Shown: piece by piece, positions 12,401-24,206 of the stretch
Layout of the letters: every line of letters starts with the position of its first letter
Position numbering within the stretch: the first letter of the stretch is position 1
Assembly (NCBI RefSeq): GCF_037042905.1
Contig: NC_087262.1
Location: forward strand, 10,612,501-10,676,500
Origin: Lytechinus pictus
Taxonomy: Eukaryota; Echinodermata; Echinoidea; Temnopleuroida; Toxopneustidae
DNA: 64,000 bases
Direction: 5' to 3'
The notes under the pieces: generated by a model
The model's input: only the letters and a program-made list of their open reading frames with translations
Told to the model about the DNA's origin: nothing
The model's database searches: none
Program-made: the position numbers and the translations under genes

Positions 12401-15400
12401 ACGTTCGAAACTTTTCATCCCATAGCCAGTATTAACCGAACATTTTCAAATTTGTTTCTATACCCACTGTTTATTCAATTTTTTTTATTTCCAGTTTAGT
12501 GTTTCCGTTTACTTAGAGATAAGGTTTTGTAGTGATAGCAAAACATTCATGAATACTGAAAATTACAAATAATTTCGTGCCTCTGATGTTTTGTTAATTA
12601 TACCTACATCACTCTCTATTTGTTTGTTTTCGTGTTTGATATTTGTATTTCAACTGTAGGACCATGTTGAACATAATCTGAACATGTCTTCCTTTGTAAA
12701 GATGTTTTGATAAATAAATAAATTAATTAATTGAAATAAATAAATAGATTCATATTGCCCACGCTTAAAATATATGATATTTGCTCAACCAATTTCTAAG
12801 CCATTTGCTCATATATGCGTACTTTAATCCCTTAATCTCATTCAAACACCAGAATATTTAAATATTTTCATAGGTAGAATAGTTCATGAAAAACTAGCCC
12901 ACTAGTGAAACTTAAATGTCTTTTGATATAACATTTTCCTTTATTAGCTCTTATGGATGGTGTCTTCGCAGTCGTTGGAATGCTCATAATGCTAAATTTA
13001 ATGTGAGTTTCTAGAAATCTTCAGTTGGATATGAAATGTATATGTATGTTATGCTACGGCACAGGTAACGATATTTTCATTTTTTCCCAAAGTCCCAGAG
13101 GGAGAGGAAAAAAATATAGAGATATCAAACTAATAGTTTCACGACAGTATATACTCTTTCAACAATCGGCATTTTTTATTCTTACACTTTCTGTTTCTTG
13201 TCCCCTTATCTTCCGTTTTTCATTTGTTTAGTGGTCATTATATTTTGTTTCTAATGAGGGATCTTTTTCGACTGGTTTGACCATATACATGATATGAGCA
13301 GAGAATTATCCATAAATTCAGATGTACTCTAAAATACTGACCATCCAAACACTAGATTAAGATAAATTCGTAAAAATTGAAAATTTCAATCAAAATCCTA
13401 AACGTTTTATGTCGAGAATTCGCAATTGTTATTATTATAATCATCAAATTTAATCGAAAGTTTGACCCGCCGCTGCATGTTCACAGTCGATATGTATTCA
13501 TTTAAAAATTCATGTGATGTAGAGTAGAATGGGTTTTATTCCACTCTGGTACTCATATCTTTGTGAATGAAAAATATCCTGAAGTGCAAAATTGAAGTAG
13601 AATTTTGTAATAAAATCGATCTTGATTTTCTTCTTTTCCTTTTTTCCTTCTTCTTATTCTTCTTCTCCTTCTCCTTCTTCTTCTTCTTCTTCTCTCACCT
13701 CTCTCCCTCTGTCCCACTTTCTTTCTTTCTCTCTCTCTCCTCACTCCATATCTCTCCTCTCTCTTAGAGGCGAAATGGCGCCGCATCACAAACTGGATGC
13801 ATCAAGGAGCTCTCGACCCCTCGACTCTAGGCTCAAAGTCATCCTGTTTCAGGAAAGAGAAGTTCTCTTGGCCCACGGGGCGGCCTTTGTGTCTACAGGT
13901 AATGATGGCAATGTTGATGTTGATGGTTGATGTTGAGGAGGAGGAGGATGACGATGATAATGATGACGATAATAATAATAATGATGATGACAATAATATT
14001 AGTAATAATAATAATAATATTTAAATAACAATAATGATAATGATAACAATAATGATAATAATGATATTAATAATGGTAATGATAATAATGAAAAATGAAA
14101 TACGAAATGAAATGAAATATCAATTGCTCGAAATCGGGCTCGAAATAGAATCTGAAAAAAAGACATACCCCGGATTTTTTTCCCCAAATTGATCGTGGGC
14201 TCTATCCCTCAAATCGTTGAATGCCAAATTGGGTATATAGCAGCAACTCGCATCTTTTAACTTGTTTTGGTCGAACGCGGCTGGGACTTGAACTCCCGGT
14301 TGTGAGACAGACGCTCTACCAAATGAGCCAATAATAATATTAATATAATTGATAATAATGTTATTGATTATCATAATGATAGTTCTAAGTAATAATTTTG
14401 ATAATGGTAGTGATAACGATAAAAACAAGATGACTATGATGATGATAAAGATGATAAAAACAATTTATGGAAAAAAAAACTATACCCATTATTTTCTTGT
14501 GTATAAAGTTTTGATTTTTAATGACAATAGTCTAACATAGCTCCATGACCCCCCCCCCCTTCCCAATTTTGCTACAGTCTCATTTTATTACGTTTTTTTC
14601 CAATGGTATACAAGCGATCGGTTTGAATTTCGTTCGTTTGTGTGAATGTGTGTGTAGCATTATTAGACATTTCCGCAATCCAATCATGCAAACGAGGACC
14701 TGTCACATAGACCCAAATACTGCCCTCTAACGACAACGTCTGACATGTCTGAGAAACGATTGAATTCGGTGTTCTGAGAGTAAAGTACATCTACCAATCT
14801 CAATCAATCTGAATACAAACTGAATCAAACTATTAGATGGCACTGTTTACTACCTCGTATTTTTTCCATTTCCCCCTTTCGTAGGAATGATGTGGTACAT
14901 ACACACCATGATTTCTAATGTAAGTATATTTTTAATTGTTAAACCACAAGTGGTTAATTAGATTTTGGATATTTGAAATTATTTGTTATGACGCAGGGGG
15001 TGATTGTCCATTATATTAACAACTCATTCGGATGTTTTTTTTTATATTGATTGAAGTTGTCTATTTTCTTGCCAATAACGATTTGAAATCAAACTCATGA
15101 AATGTTTAGATTCACAAGAAAAAAAAATTGTTGACAGTTTCCCTCTTCTCTGTTTTATACTCACTTTCAGCAAGTCGAAACGATAAGTAGATATATGAGG
15201 ATTGCTTTGCAATTGGTAAGTGTTTGTCCTGTTTATTTCATCTTTTTTATTCCTTTCTATGGCGTATTTGAATGCACCAAATATTAAAAAGGGAGACAAA
15301 AGTTCAATGGCAAACCATCGTAAATCATAGTGTCATTATTTAAAACTAGTCAGGAATGAAGTACAAATAACTTTCATTCTCCAATGTAGAGCAATTTTAA

Positions 15401-17008
15401 ATGACCTCGTAATTATCATGCATTCCTTTCATCTATTCAAATTCGATTGTTTTTTGGCGTTTTCATGTCATTCATTAAAAAAAAACTTTTATTCACCGAA
15501 TTACTAAATAGGTACTTAACCATTTCATTGATAGTTTTATACTAATTTATTCATTCAGCGGCTTAAAATAAACATATGTTTGATGACGTATAATATATTT
15601 TGCTATATTCATACTCAACGAAGCCTGTGCTAAAATTATAAGAAGCCGAAGTTGTATAAATTATGTTTACTTTGTATGCTTTTTGGTTTTACTTTCTTCG
15701 TTACCCAAGCTTTAAAGGTGAAGAAATATTTTAGTAAACAATCCCAGACAGTTTAAGGAATAGGGTGTTGTCCAGATGAGCTGGTAAATTTAAATTGTAT
15801 TGTTAGACATTTATCATTATTTTGTTTTATGATTGGCTGTCCATAGTTAAACCACAATTAATTAGACCCGAGTTCAGTGTACATGAACACGGACCAAATA
15901 ATTCATAGTATGTACACTTGTCAAACCCTTCTTGTTTAGTATACTAGTATATAAAAGAGTTTGGAATTCTTCATGAGAAATCACCGAGAGGCAAATTAGT
16001 TATTAACTTTGTATGCCTACATCCAAGGTATATTCCAAGTATATTCAACGTTTATAATTTACTCAAAGGCGCGACTAAAATTTTTGTGATTGTTACTATG
16101 AATATTAAAGGAGAATGAAACCTTTGGAACAAGATAGCTTGTGTGAAAACGGAAAAATCGAAGAAACAAATCAACGAATAAAGAGAAAGTTATGAGCATT
16201 TGAATATTGCGATCACTAATGCCATGGAGATCCTCACATTGATGCGACAAAGATGTGTATCACCAAAAAAAAGTTTGTATCACCATAAGAAAAGCAAAAA
16301 GAGACATGTTGGGGGTATTTCATAGTCCATCAAAGGGATAGTTGTTCACATGTGACATCACACATCCTTGTCGCATTGCCAATGGGAGGATCCCCATAGC
16401 ATTAGTGATTGCAATATTCAAATGCTCATAACTTTCTCATTATTTGTCCGATTTTTGTCAAACTTTCTTTGTTCTTATTCTTTGATTTTTCTGTTTCGAC
16501 ACAAGCCTACCTGCTCCAAATATTTCATTTCCTTTTAACCAATGTGACCCTTATTTTTATTTTCTTTTGGTGCAGATGATGATTAGTCTTGGTCTGACGC
16601 CATACAGCTTTAGGCTTCTCATCAGATATTCAAGATCAGCAAGAGAAGAGGTAAAATATTAATCATTAAATATCTCCTGAGGGTCAGGGGCTGTGACCCC
16701 TTTAACCCCCCCCCTTGATTCTTATTTTGGGTGCACTGTTTGAATGAAAGAATGCATGAATGATTCTGTAAGTCAATAATTATGATAAAGAAATGAATAA
16801 ACTTGATCAATAAATGAATGCATGATAGATAAGTAGATGATTATGCAAGTAAATGAATGAATAGATATCAAACAACAAATATACATCAATAAAAAAATGA
16901 AATAAGTATCAATCATCTCAGTTGATTTATTGATTGCTATGCATTGCTAGCTAGCTAGCTATGTACAATCTTGATAAATAAAACGATAGATAAGATAGGT
17001 AGACAGAC

Positions 17009-17045
<37 letters not shown>

Positions 17046-17087
17046 TAGGTAGATAAATAGATAGATGAATGGATGGATGGATGGATG

Positions 17088-17172
<85 letters not shown>

Positions 17173-18316
17173 ATAGATGGATGGATGGATGGATGGATAG
17201 ATGTAAAAAAGAAGTATTTTGTTTACTGCTGTGTTTCATTTACTATGGGTTCTTATCATGCTTATAGTCCAATACTGACGCAGAGGTATTTCATTCTTAG
17301 ATAGACAGATATGCCAGCAAAATGGAATCGAATATTGAAATAATCCTAATCATGTGACTTCATTTTGCATACATTCATTTTTTCCCCAATTTCGTTATTT
17401 TCTATATTTTTTATAGAAATCATTACGTGAGAATGAGGATACTACAATTATGTTTCATTGTGGCCTTTTGATTTGTGCTTCGGGAATGCAACTAATCTAT
17501 TGGATTTCCGCCCATTGGAGAAGGTAAAATTACCGTCATTTGCAAAATACCATGGCAATAATTTTTATATGACTGACTTTTTTCTTAATCTGGACTTACG
17601 ATTCAATAGAGAACTTCAATTTTTCTGAGCTAAAATCGTCGTTGCATATTGACACAGACACACTAATAAAAGCGTTTATCATTTTTGATTAAATCTATTT
17701 ACAAAGTAGCATGATGAGTCTTAGGGTAGTAGACATGACAACATTTTATCAATTTACACACTTGGGGTTGCTAAATGTTCTCCTCATTTGTTTGTGGTGT
17801 GTTTGCTGTTTGTTTAGGTGGGGTTTAGGGGGATAAATTCTCTCTTTTGTATTATGGAATAAAAATACGAGACATCAAAGATATCATATCACGGCCGAAC
17901 ATTCTTCTGATAATTTACTTTAAAAGGCTGTCTAGGTATATATGACTGTGTCTGACCCCCCCCCCCCAAAAAAAAATAGATATAATAAATAAACATGATA
18001 AATGGATAAATAAATGAATAAATGAAATAAAAAATGTCAATATAAATGCAATAAAATAAAATGAAATAACACAGAATAAAACAAAAAAATAAACAATAAA
18101 AGTAATCGAAATAAAATAAATTATTTTTTCCACAGACACAAGCATCGCGTTCATCAGATCCTAGGGGTACATCATGTGAAATCTTTGACCCTGTTGCTTG
18201 TCTTCCCTATACTCAAGTAAGTATGATATTGGAGATAATTGAGGTTTGGGTGCAGGGCAGTGGCGTACCTAGGATTTTTCACAGGGGGGCAAAATTGGCC
18301 GCCCAAAAATTTGACA

Positions 18317-18350
<34 letters not shown>

Positions 18351-18396
18351 GTCATCAATACAAAATAAAGATTTTCGTACCAGAAAAAATTTGACA

Positions 18397-18435
<39 letters not shown>

Positions 18436-18481
18436 GTCATCAATACAAAATAAAGATTTTCGTACCAGAAAAAATTTGACA

Positions 18482-18516
<35 letters not shown>

Positions 18517-21500
18517 TCTTCAAAATCTCGTCAGGGGGGGCAGAGTGCCCCCCCTGCCCCCCCCGTAGGTACGCTAGTGGCCGTACGCAGCGGGGGGGGG
18601 GTAGTTCCCCCCCCCCCCGAAATTTTGAAAACTTATATTTTTTAGTGAAGTTTATAAAACAAAATTTACAAAAAGTATGCACAAAATCCTTTCATTTTAC
18701 TTTCAAGAATGAAAAAGCGCCAAAATAACAAGCTTGGTCGCTTTGCTTCCTCGCTTTTGATTAAAAAAAAAAGTTTACGTGTCCTGCCCCCCAGCAAAAA
18801 AAAATCTGCGTTCGGCCATGATGGGATGGTAATTGATTCAATTCTTTATTTTCTTTATCTAATCTTCTTCAAAGACTCACCTATCCGAATCTCTTATTTG
18901 TTTCTATTTATACAACTTTCAACTTAGATGGGATGCATTTTCCTTTGACAATCGTTTTATGAATTAAAACACAGTTCCTTCAATTTTTTTTTCTTTTTAC
19001 TATTTGAGCACGTGTTTCTTAAAAAAAATTTACATAAGAAATATATTACACATTAAAATCTCGAAAAAATTGTTCAGTTTTTTTTCTTTTTAAGAATATG
19101 GTTAAAATCGTAATCATGACTTGGTTTGCGTGTGTAGTTCAGGTTTGACTGTGCTTTATATAGCAATGGTAAAGAAAAAAAGTGATTAGAACCATTACTC
19201 CAGAAACAATAGTACTGAATTATTGCATAGCATAATAATCAAGAATGATCATATTAGTTCTCATTCTTGATCAGTGCGTAATTTTGATGAAATAATTCCC
19301 AATCATTTTATTTTCTCATAGCTTGACGCTGTTTCTTATGGTATTAAAACCAGGAACGGTTACTTCCATGACAGTATGGCGGGTAAGTTGAAACAATGAA
19401 ATTTAAATCTAAAAAAGAGTGAATTTTCACTTGCTTTTCACCTCCTTTAAACATGTCCTTTGTTAGTGACATCGATGATTACTTAATAGGGAGTTACTTT
19501 ACATCGAAAATACCAATGAAACATTTTACTCATTTATGGAGTTTGTAGGGTAAGTTTGATCATGGACCTACTGGTTTGATCAATAAACATTAAATCTAAA
19601 CAATGAGTGGATTTTTCACTCGCTCTGATTCACTCCCCTAGGTAGGGACGTCGAGGATCACTTTGATTTGGAGTGAATTTAGAGTAAACATACAAAGGAT
19701 TCAAACAAATTTCATTTTTAAAAGTGTGAAAATCAATGATTTCTAGAGAAAATCACTTTTTATCTAACAAAGATTATTCACTCTTTTTGAGAAGTAAATT
19801 ATTCACTCGTATCTTTTTTTTAGAGTAAATTTAAAAGGCAATACACCACTGTTTCATTGAATAACGCCATCTTGAGTCCTGGGAGTCGTTTCATCGATAC
19901 TTTCGACTGTTAACCATATCTAGGCCGGGGGGGGGCTCAAGATTCGCGCAATATTTTCGCCGCGCAAATTTTTTGACCGCGACGCTCGCTGACTTTTTAC
20001 TTTCAAGTCTTGCGCATCTTTTGAGACCAAATTTGCGACGCCCGGGTACGCTGTCAGATCGAATAAATTTCTTGGGGTTTATTGGCTGAGGGGCATGCAC
20101 AGATGTCTGACTGTGAATAAAGAAGTTGTGATTTTGTGATGCAATAGACGAGCAACAACTCAATATGTCGTAAGATATCAATTTAAAAAATGCAATTTTC
20201 TTAGATAAATGAGAGTGATTTTATTTGTTGGACAGATATAATTATCATCAGATGCATCACTTATATTACAAAAATTATTTTATTTATCATGCTATATGAA
20301 GGAGCTGATCGCATTATGACGTTCCAAGATAAAGAGTTCTAGGCCCGTATTCTGAACTCGGGTTTACATTAAACCCTAGTTTAACGTTGTGGTTTAACTA
20401 TGGATAGCCAATAATATTGGAGCACAAATCCCTTACAGTACACATTTAATTTATTAACTCATACGACGCCCAACTTGTTCATAATTGTCTGGGAATTATA
20501 ACTAAAGTATTTTTTTCATTATCAAAGCAAAATGAAACAAAATAGTAAACATAAGAGATATACAATATAAACATATTTTTTGAATTATTGGCTTCCTATA
20601 ATTTTAATACAGTAAGACCGTGGTCTAAGTTGAACCTGACTTCAGAATACGGGCGTCACAAGTTTCTAACTCTCTTCTTAATTGATGGATATTCATCAAA
20701 CCTTCACCAATATTTTCTCTATGATTTCTAATTTATTTAAACCGACATGCCGACGTATTGTCAGGATGAATTGCCCCTTTCAGTAATTAATAAGACAGAC
20801 ATCGTAACTTTTCTTTTCTCAATAACATGAATAATGAGATTTTTTTAAATTAATTTTTGGTAATAGGTTCAGTCTGGTTCGGTGCTTATTTTCCTGGCTG
20901 TAAAAATGGTGTTCGAAATTTACACTTATGTAAGTACGCATGTCTGATTATGTTGTAAGAATTTTTTTATACACTGCAAAAAACACCAGTGTTGATTTAA
21001 CACTAGCCTGGTATCTAAATCGGAAAACACCGGAGATGCGTTGAAACAACAACAGTTAAGAATCAAACCGATATTGGTTTAACACTTATTGGTGTTGCTT
21101 AAATGCCCAATTGGTCATGGTGTTAGCCTAACGCCAAACCGGTGTTGTTTCGATACCTCTTAGGTGTGGACCGATATAAATACCAGGCTGGTGTTAAATT
21201 AACACCTGCGTTTTTGCAGTGTAATGAGAAATGAAAGGTGATGATAAAATGATAATTCTGATAAAAACGATTATTTTAAATAATATTGATAATAGTAATG
21301 TAGCTGTTCATGATGTGATAGTGATGATGATGATGATATTATGTATATAGTAACACTGATAATAATTATCAAGACTGGGGGGTCTTTTTTAATCAATTAT
21401 GTTATGTCAGTGATAAAATACAATGTAAAATAACATTTTGCTCATAGGTGTAACATGTAAGCTGAACTTAAATAAAGAGAAAATTATCACAGAAGAGAAA

Positions 21501-23325
21501 ATTCTAGTTATTCATTTGAAATAATGTATAATTCCGTGTATGTTCATTTTGACATCCAGGTTTCAAGACGATCTCCACCACCCAAGTATGAATCGCAAAC
21601 CACAAGGGATGAGGATCTCGTTAAACGTAAGTTTAAATGCAAACACAAACATTAGTTTGTGGGCCTAAAAAGAAGCCTGGCACCAATGAATGTATAGGCT
21701 CTTTTGAAGAAAAATGTACGCAAAACCTGCAGAAGGATTTTACAAACGATTGTTGATACTCTCGAGAAGTATATCATTGAAAAAGCAATGCACCATCAAA
21801 TTCATTACTTTTTTAACTACACATGTGTCTTTATATTTCGGTTTTTCGAGTGTCATAATAATTATACCACTTACGGGCCTCATATTTTGCTTTGCCGTTT
21901 GTCAGGGCGATTACAGCCCATTATACCGAAGACTGATTTTTCAAAAGGCAGCATTCCGAAAGATCATGAGTCCGGTTCGTGAACCCATGGACCTACTACT
22001 ATAGGTCCATGGTGAATCCGACGGTCTGCTATTCGAAAAATGAAATACAGTTTGCTTATCCAGATATTTGTTATTTCCGAAAATAAAACGCGGTTCGTTT
22101 ATTGCTATTCAGAAGGTTCTATAGTGCAAAAATGAAGAAAGGTTTTGTAATCTTGTCAGTTATTTTATTATACTGTAGAATTTTTGGAATAACGATTCCA
22201 TGGCCGTACGCAGCGGGGGGGGGGGGCAGAAATTTTGAAAACTTACATTTTTTTACTTAAAATTTTCACCAAAATTATGTACGAAATCCTATAAAATGTA
22301 AAAGCGCCCCAATAACAAGCTCGGTCGCTTCGCTCTCGCGCCTTCGATTTTTCCAAAAAAGTTATGCGTTCTGTCCCCCCAGCAAAAAAAAATCTGCGTA
22401 AGGCCTTGAACGAAACTCAATACTTTCGCACTAACAAACGTTTGGATTAACGAACATAATATTTTTGTTAGATTAACGAACCTTCAGAATGAAGTGCCAC
22501 AAAATTTCGGATTCTTCTTCTGTATCTTTCCTCCGTTGTTTCGGACAACGAGCAAACATTTCTTAATTTCTTTGACTAATGGAATATTCGGAATTCTTCT
22601 GAAAACGAGCGTACAACGTTTACCCGATTAATACCAGGCTTACTTAACTGTAAGTGAATGTATTTTTTTCAGTTTGCATTGCTTACGTTTCATCTTTTCA
22701 ATTTACATTGCCACAAAATTTCCGATTAACGAACAATTCTTAATTTTTGGACAATCGAATATCCGGAATCCTTCATAAAAAGAGGATTTTAAGTTTACCC
22801 GAATACTATAGGCCTTATGCAAGTGAATGTATATATTTTTTCACAGTTGGCATCGCTTAAGTTTCTTCTTTTTAGTTTCCGTTATAGGGCATGATTTGTT
22901 TATCGATACACAGCAAAAACTTTGGTGTTAACCGGTGTACATAGAGGACCACACCAGTTATTTTACACCGGTGTTAAATTGGTGGTGTTAGTTTTACACC
23001 TATAGGTGTTATTACAACACCTATGGTTGTTACATTTACACTCTTTGGTGTTATGTTCAATCTCTAGGGTGTTATTTTAACACCCCAGGGTGTGGTCCTC
23101 TATTAACACCAATTGGTGTAAGTTTTAACACCACAGTTTTTACAGTGTATACGATATATCTAGCCTATCTTACCTCATATCCATTCACATTTTGTAGTTG
23201 AAAGCAAGACATGCACCTGTGACCGCGCCGCCATCAAGAAAGCCAAGAAGAGCATCAAAGACGGGACACGAACTTCTGGCATCGCTGTAATATTCCAAGA
23301 TAACCATGACAACGGTGAAGCGTAA
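9443..23325 (+). CDS. Multi-pass membrane protein, 15 coding exons, family not recognised
   Basis: Exons I assembled: 9443-9517, 10143-10211, 10893-10985, 11568-11646, 12948-13002, 13768-13898, 14885-14919, 15171-15215, 16576-16650, 17417-17523, 18136-18216, 19322-19382, 20867-20929, 21560-21626, 23198-23325 (stop TAA). Every intron is GT...AG, most donors are GTAAGT-like, and all phases join into one frame of about 387 codons, which is strong evidence for a real gene. The protein shows 8-9 hydrophobic segments. The first ([19 protein letters not shown]) is followed by a basic loop [15 protein letters not shown]; a loop near residues 125-145 is polar; the tail after about residue 325 is charged with a PPP motif and CTC, so probably cytosolic. 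The start is uncertain: an acceptor-like CAG at 9431-9433 could join unseen upstream exons, in which case ATG 9443 is internal. I do not recognise the family; a receptor- or transporter-like role would be a guess. Confidence 0.8.
9778..9906. mobile_element. Foldback element of the GGGCCCCGTTTC type, in intron 1
   Basis: The left end GGGCCCCGTTTCTTAAAG is mirrored on the right by TTTTGAAACGGATCCCT, with CCAATCA near the centre. The same architecture recurs at 25790-25958, 39008-39164 and 61883-62054. No coding capacity. Confidence 0.7.
10314..10729. mobile_element. Foldback element with an inserted LINE tail, in intron 2
   Basis: The ends CACAGTAAAAATG and TTTTTTACTGTG are inverted, with TTTAAAC motifs and ACAGTAGTTGTTTAAACA inside. 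It is a sister of the element at 33549-34038. Its middle (about 10440-10617) is a LINE 3'-end-like segment ending in repeated GAATTGAATT, which looks like a later insertion. Confidence 0.75.
10440..10617 (+). mobile_element. LINE 3'-end-like remnant inside a foldback element
   Basis: It begins TTTAGTGGATCTCCCTCATT, which matches TTTAGTGGATCCCCTCATTT at 51485, and ends with GGAATAAAAGAATTGAATTG, a poly-A-signal-like and simple-repeat tail. Both copies continue into AT-rich 3'-UTR-like sequence. No open frame remains. Confidence 0.55.
13625..13766. repeat. Polypyrimidine tract ending in a splice acceptor
   Basis: About 140 bp of almost pure C/T (TTC, CTT, CTCT runs) lead directly into the TTAG acceptor of the exon at 13768. 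Minus-strand Arg-rich and plus-strand Ser/Phe-rich open frames here come from the repeat. Confidence 0.9.
13930..14110. repeat. GAT/AAT-rich microsatellite
   Basis: Imperfect run of GAT, GAC, AAT and ATT triplets just after the donor at 13899. Asp/Asn-rich open frames across it are artefacts of the repeat. Confidence 0.9.
14170..14335 (-). mobile_element. tRNA-like SINE fragment
   Basis: Read on the minus strand it starts TGGCTCATTTGGTAGAGCG (A-box-like) and continues to GGGAGTTCAAGTCCC (B-box-like) about 30 bases later, followed by unrelated body sequence. The anticodon arm does not pair well, so this is a tRNA-derived element rather than a working tRNA. It is a different family from the SINEs at 2.8 and 49.1 kb. 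Confidence 0.55.
16106..16538. mobile_element. Large foldback element in the intron between exons 8 and 9
   Basis: Two arms of roughly 180 bp are inverted copies. AAAGGAGAATGAAACCTTTGG on the left corresponds to AAATATTTCATTTCCTTTT on the right; GAGAAAGTTATGAGCATTTG corresponds to CAAATGCTCATAACTTTCTC; GTGATACACATC-like sequence lies near the middle. Arms are diverged and no frame is present. The acceptor of exon 9 is only 37 bp beyond the right end. Confidence 0.8.
16975..17200. repeat. (GATA)n microsatellite with GGAT interruptions
   Basis: GATAGATA repeats run almost unbroken from about 17009, with short TGGATGGATGG blocks near 17070 and 17180. The minus-strand frame reading Ile-Tyr-Leu-Ser repeats is an artefact. 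Confidence 0.97.
18303..18515. repeat. Three tandem units with long poly-A blocks, in intron 11
   Basis: AAAATTTGACAAGC followed by 25-35 A and then GGGGTCATCAATACAAAATA and AGATTTTCGTACCAG repeats nearly three times (starts near 18305, 18385, 18471). Units are near identical apart from A-tract length, so the expansion looks recent. G-rich, C-rich sequence follows to 18620. Confidence 0.9.
20342..20653. mobile_element. Foldback element with GGCCCGTATTCTGAA ends, copy 1
   Basis: The left end GGCCCGTATTCTGAACTCGGG is mirrored by TTCAGAATACGGGC at the right. TTAAACC/GGTTTAA motifs lie inside each arm and the AT-rich centre is shared with the copies at 39247-39543 and 39681-39958. It lies in intron 12. 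Confidence 0.85.
20972..21221. mobile_element. TA-flanked foldback element, GGTGTTAAA family copy 1
   Basis: It begins CACTGCAAAAAACACCAGTG and ends CACCTGCGTTTTTGCAGTG, flanked by TA on both sides. The two halves are inverted (GATTTAACACTAGCCTGGTAT against ATACCAGGCTGGTGTTAAAT). Other copies are at 34694-34932 and 35059-35311. Confidence 0.9.
22203..22410. repeat. Dispersed G-run repeat, second copy
   Basis: GGCCGTACGCAGCGGGGGGG, GAAATTTTGAAAACTTA, AATAACAAGCT.GGTCGCTT and CCCCCAGCAAAAAAAAATCTG appear both here and at about 18579-18822, in the same orientation and inside the same gene. No coding capacity; similar G/C-run sequence recurs near 36.7, 37.1 and 48.3 kb. Confidence 0.7.
22496..22880. 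repeat. Diverged tandem duplication in the last intron
   Basis: Two adjacent units of about 190-215 bp both start GCCACAAAATTTC and share AACATTTCTTAATTT-like sequence, ATTCGGAAT/ATCCGGAAT, GTTTACCCGA, AAGTGAATGTAT and CAGTTTGCATTGCTTACGTTT (second copy CAGTTGGCATCGCTTAAGTTT). Confidence 0.7.
22909..23147. mobile_element. TA-flanked foldback element, 239-bp family copy 1
   Basis: It starts CACAGCAAAAACTTTGGTG and ends CCACAGTTTTTACAGTG, flanked by TA. Internally GTACATAGAGGACCACACC is mirrored by GGTGTGGTCCTCTATTAACA, with GGTGTTA/TAACACC units throughout. A second copy at 34314-34552 is also 239 bp and nearly identical, so the family moved recently. The exon-15 acceptor is 50 bp away. Confidence 0.93.
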
Positions 23326-23564
23326 GAATGACGTCATCGCGACGGATTGGGATCTCCCCTTGTCTTGTCAGCGAGAGCAGTGAACTGGAAGACAATACGT
23401 GTTAACACTTAGCATACCAGGAAGAATGGAGCTGTATTATGTGTATAAACAATGTGCGATCAACGGATTTTTCAAAGCGTTTCACTCACTACTGATGATA
23501 CAGCTCTTTTATAGCGCATGTCACATTATCATCTGAAGTATTATGTGCTTTCAAAGGTATCTTA

Positions 23565-23700
23565 CTTTGTATCATCACCCTGGCTTTAGCCTTTTACAGC
23601 GCACAAACAAACCGAGGAATTGATTCCCGTTAGGTAGATATTCATCTCACCTGGGTTGAGTGCAGCACAATGTGAGACAATTTCTTGCCTAAGGAATTTC
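23565..23700 (-). mobile_element. SINE fragment in the 3' UTR of the membrane-protein gene
   Basis: Reverse complement of the SINE body: CTCACCTGGGTTGAGTGCAG and CACAATGTGAGACAATTTCTTGCC correspond to the minus-strand GGCAAGAAAT...CTGCACTCAACCCAGGTGAG of the copy at 49103-49383. Truncated and diverged; the tRNA head is missing. Confidence 0.8.
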
Positions 23701-24059
23701 GAGAAAAACCAATGACATCGTAATCATGAATATTGAAAACAATGCAGCACATCAAACGTCACTGTGTGACTTTGAGTACGGTTTTGATCTCAAACGGATG
23801 GAAAGTGGTAGTTACTGTGACGTCATGAAGGAAATGGTGGTGCAAGGGAAAGGAGAAAGATAAACTATGGAGGATTGACGGCTTGTTTACATCTTCTTCA
23901 AAGGACTGACTGATCACCAATGCCAGACCCACAGACACTTGAAATGCCCAATGTCATTCAGAATCGGAGTCACTTTAAAAAAATATTTAAGAGATCTATA
24001 AAAAAACTTTAGATACTTAAATAGCTACATAGTTGAATTCATCACTATGTAGCAATATG

Positions 24060-24065
24060 AATAAA
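24060..24065 (+). promoter_or_regulatory. Candidate poly-A signal of the membrane-protein gene
   Basis: AATAAA 735 bp after the stop codon, the first clear canonical signal downstream on this strand. It would give a 3' UTR of roughly 750 bp that includes the antisense SINE fragment. Not proven without transcripts. Confidence 0.45.
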
Positions 24066-24206
24066 CTTCAATTTTGGTAGCATGGCTCCGTCAACAAGTT
24101 GATACCAATTGAAAGTTGAGGCACTGTCCTGTTGAAATTTGCGAACACTACACGATTTCTTGTCGAGGCCTTGGCGTCTGACTGTAAGCGAGTTAGGCCT
24201 GGCGCA

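Noticed and set aside
16955-17239. 94-codon frame of repeated Ile-Tyr-Leu-Ser
   Set aside because: Artefact of the GATA microsatellite, which has no stop in that frame.
21704-22004. Two overlapping frames of about 95 codons in the last intron
   Set aside because: They overlap in different frames, lack splice-consistent ends and fit no conserved family; the gene model splices past them.
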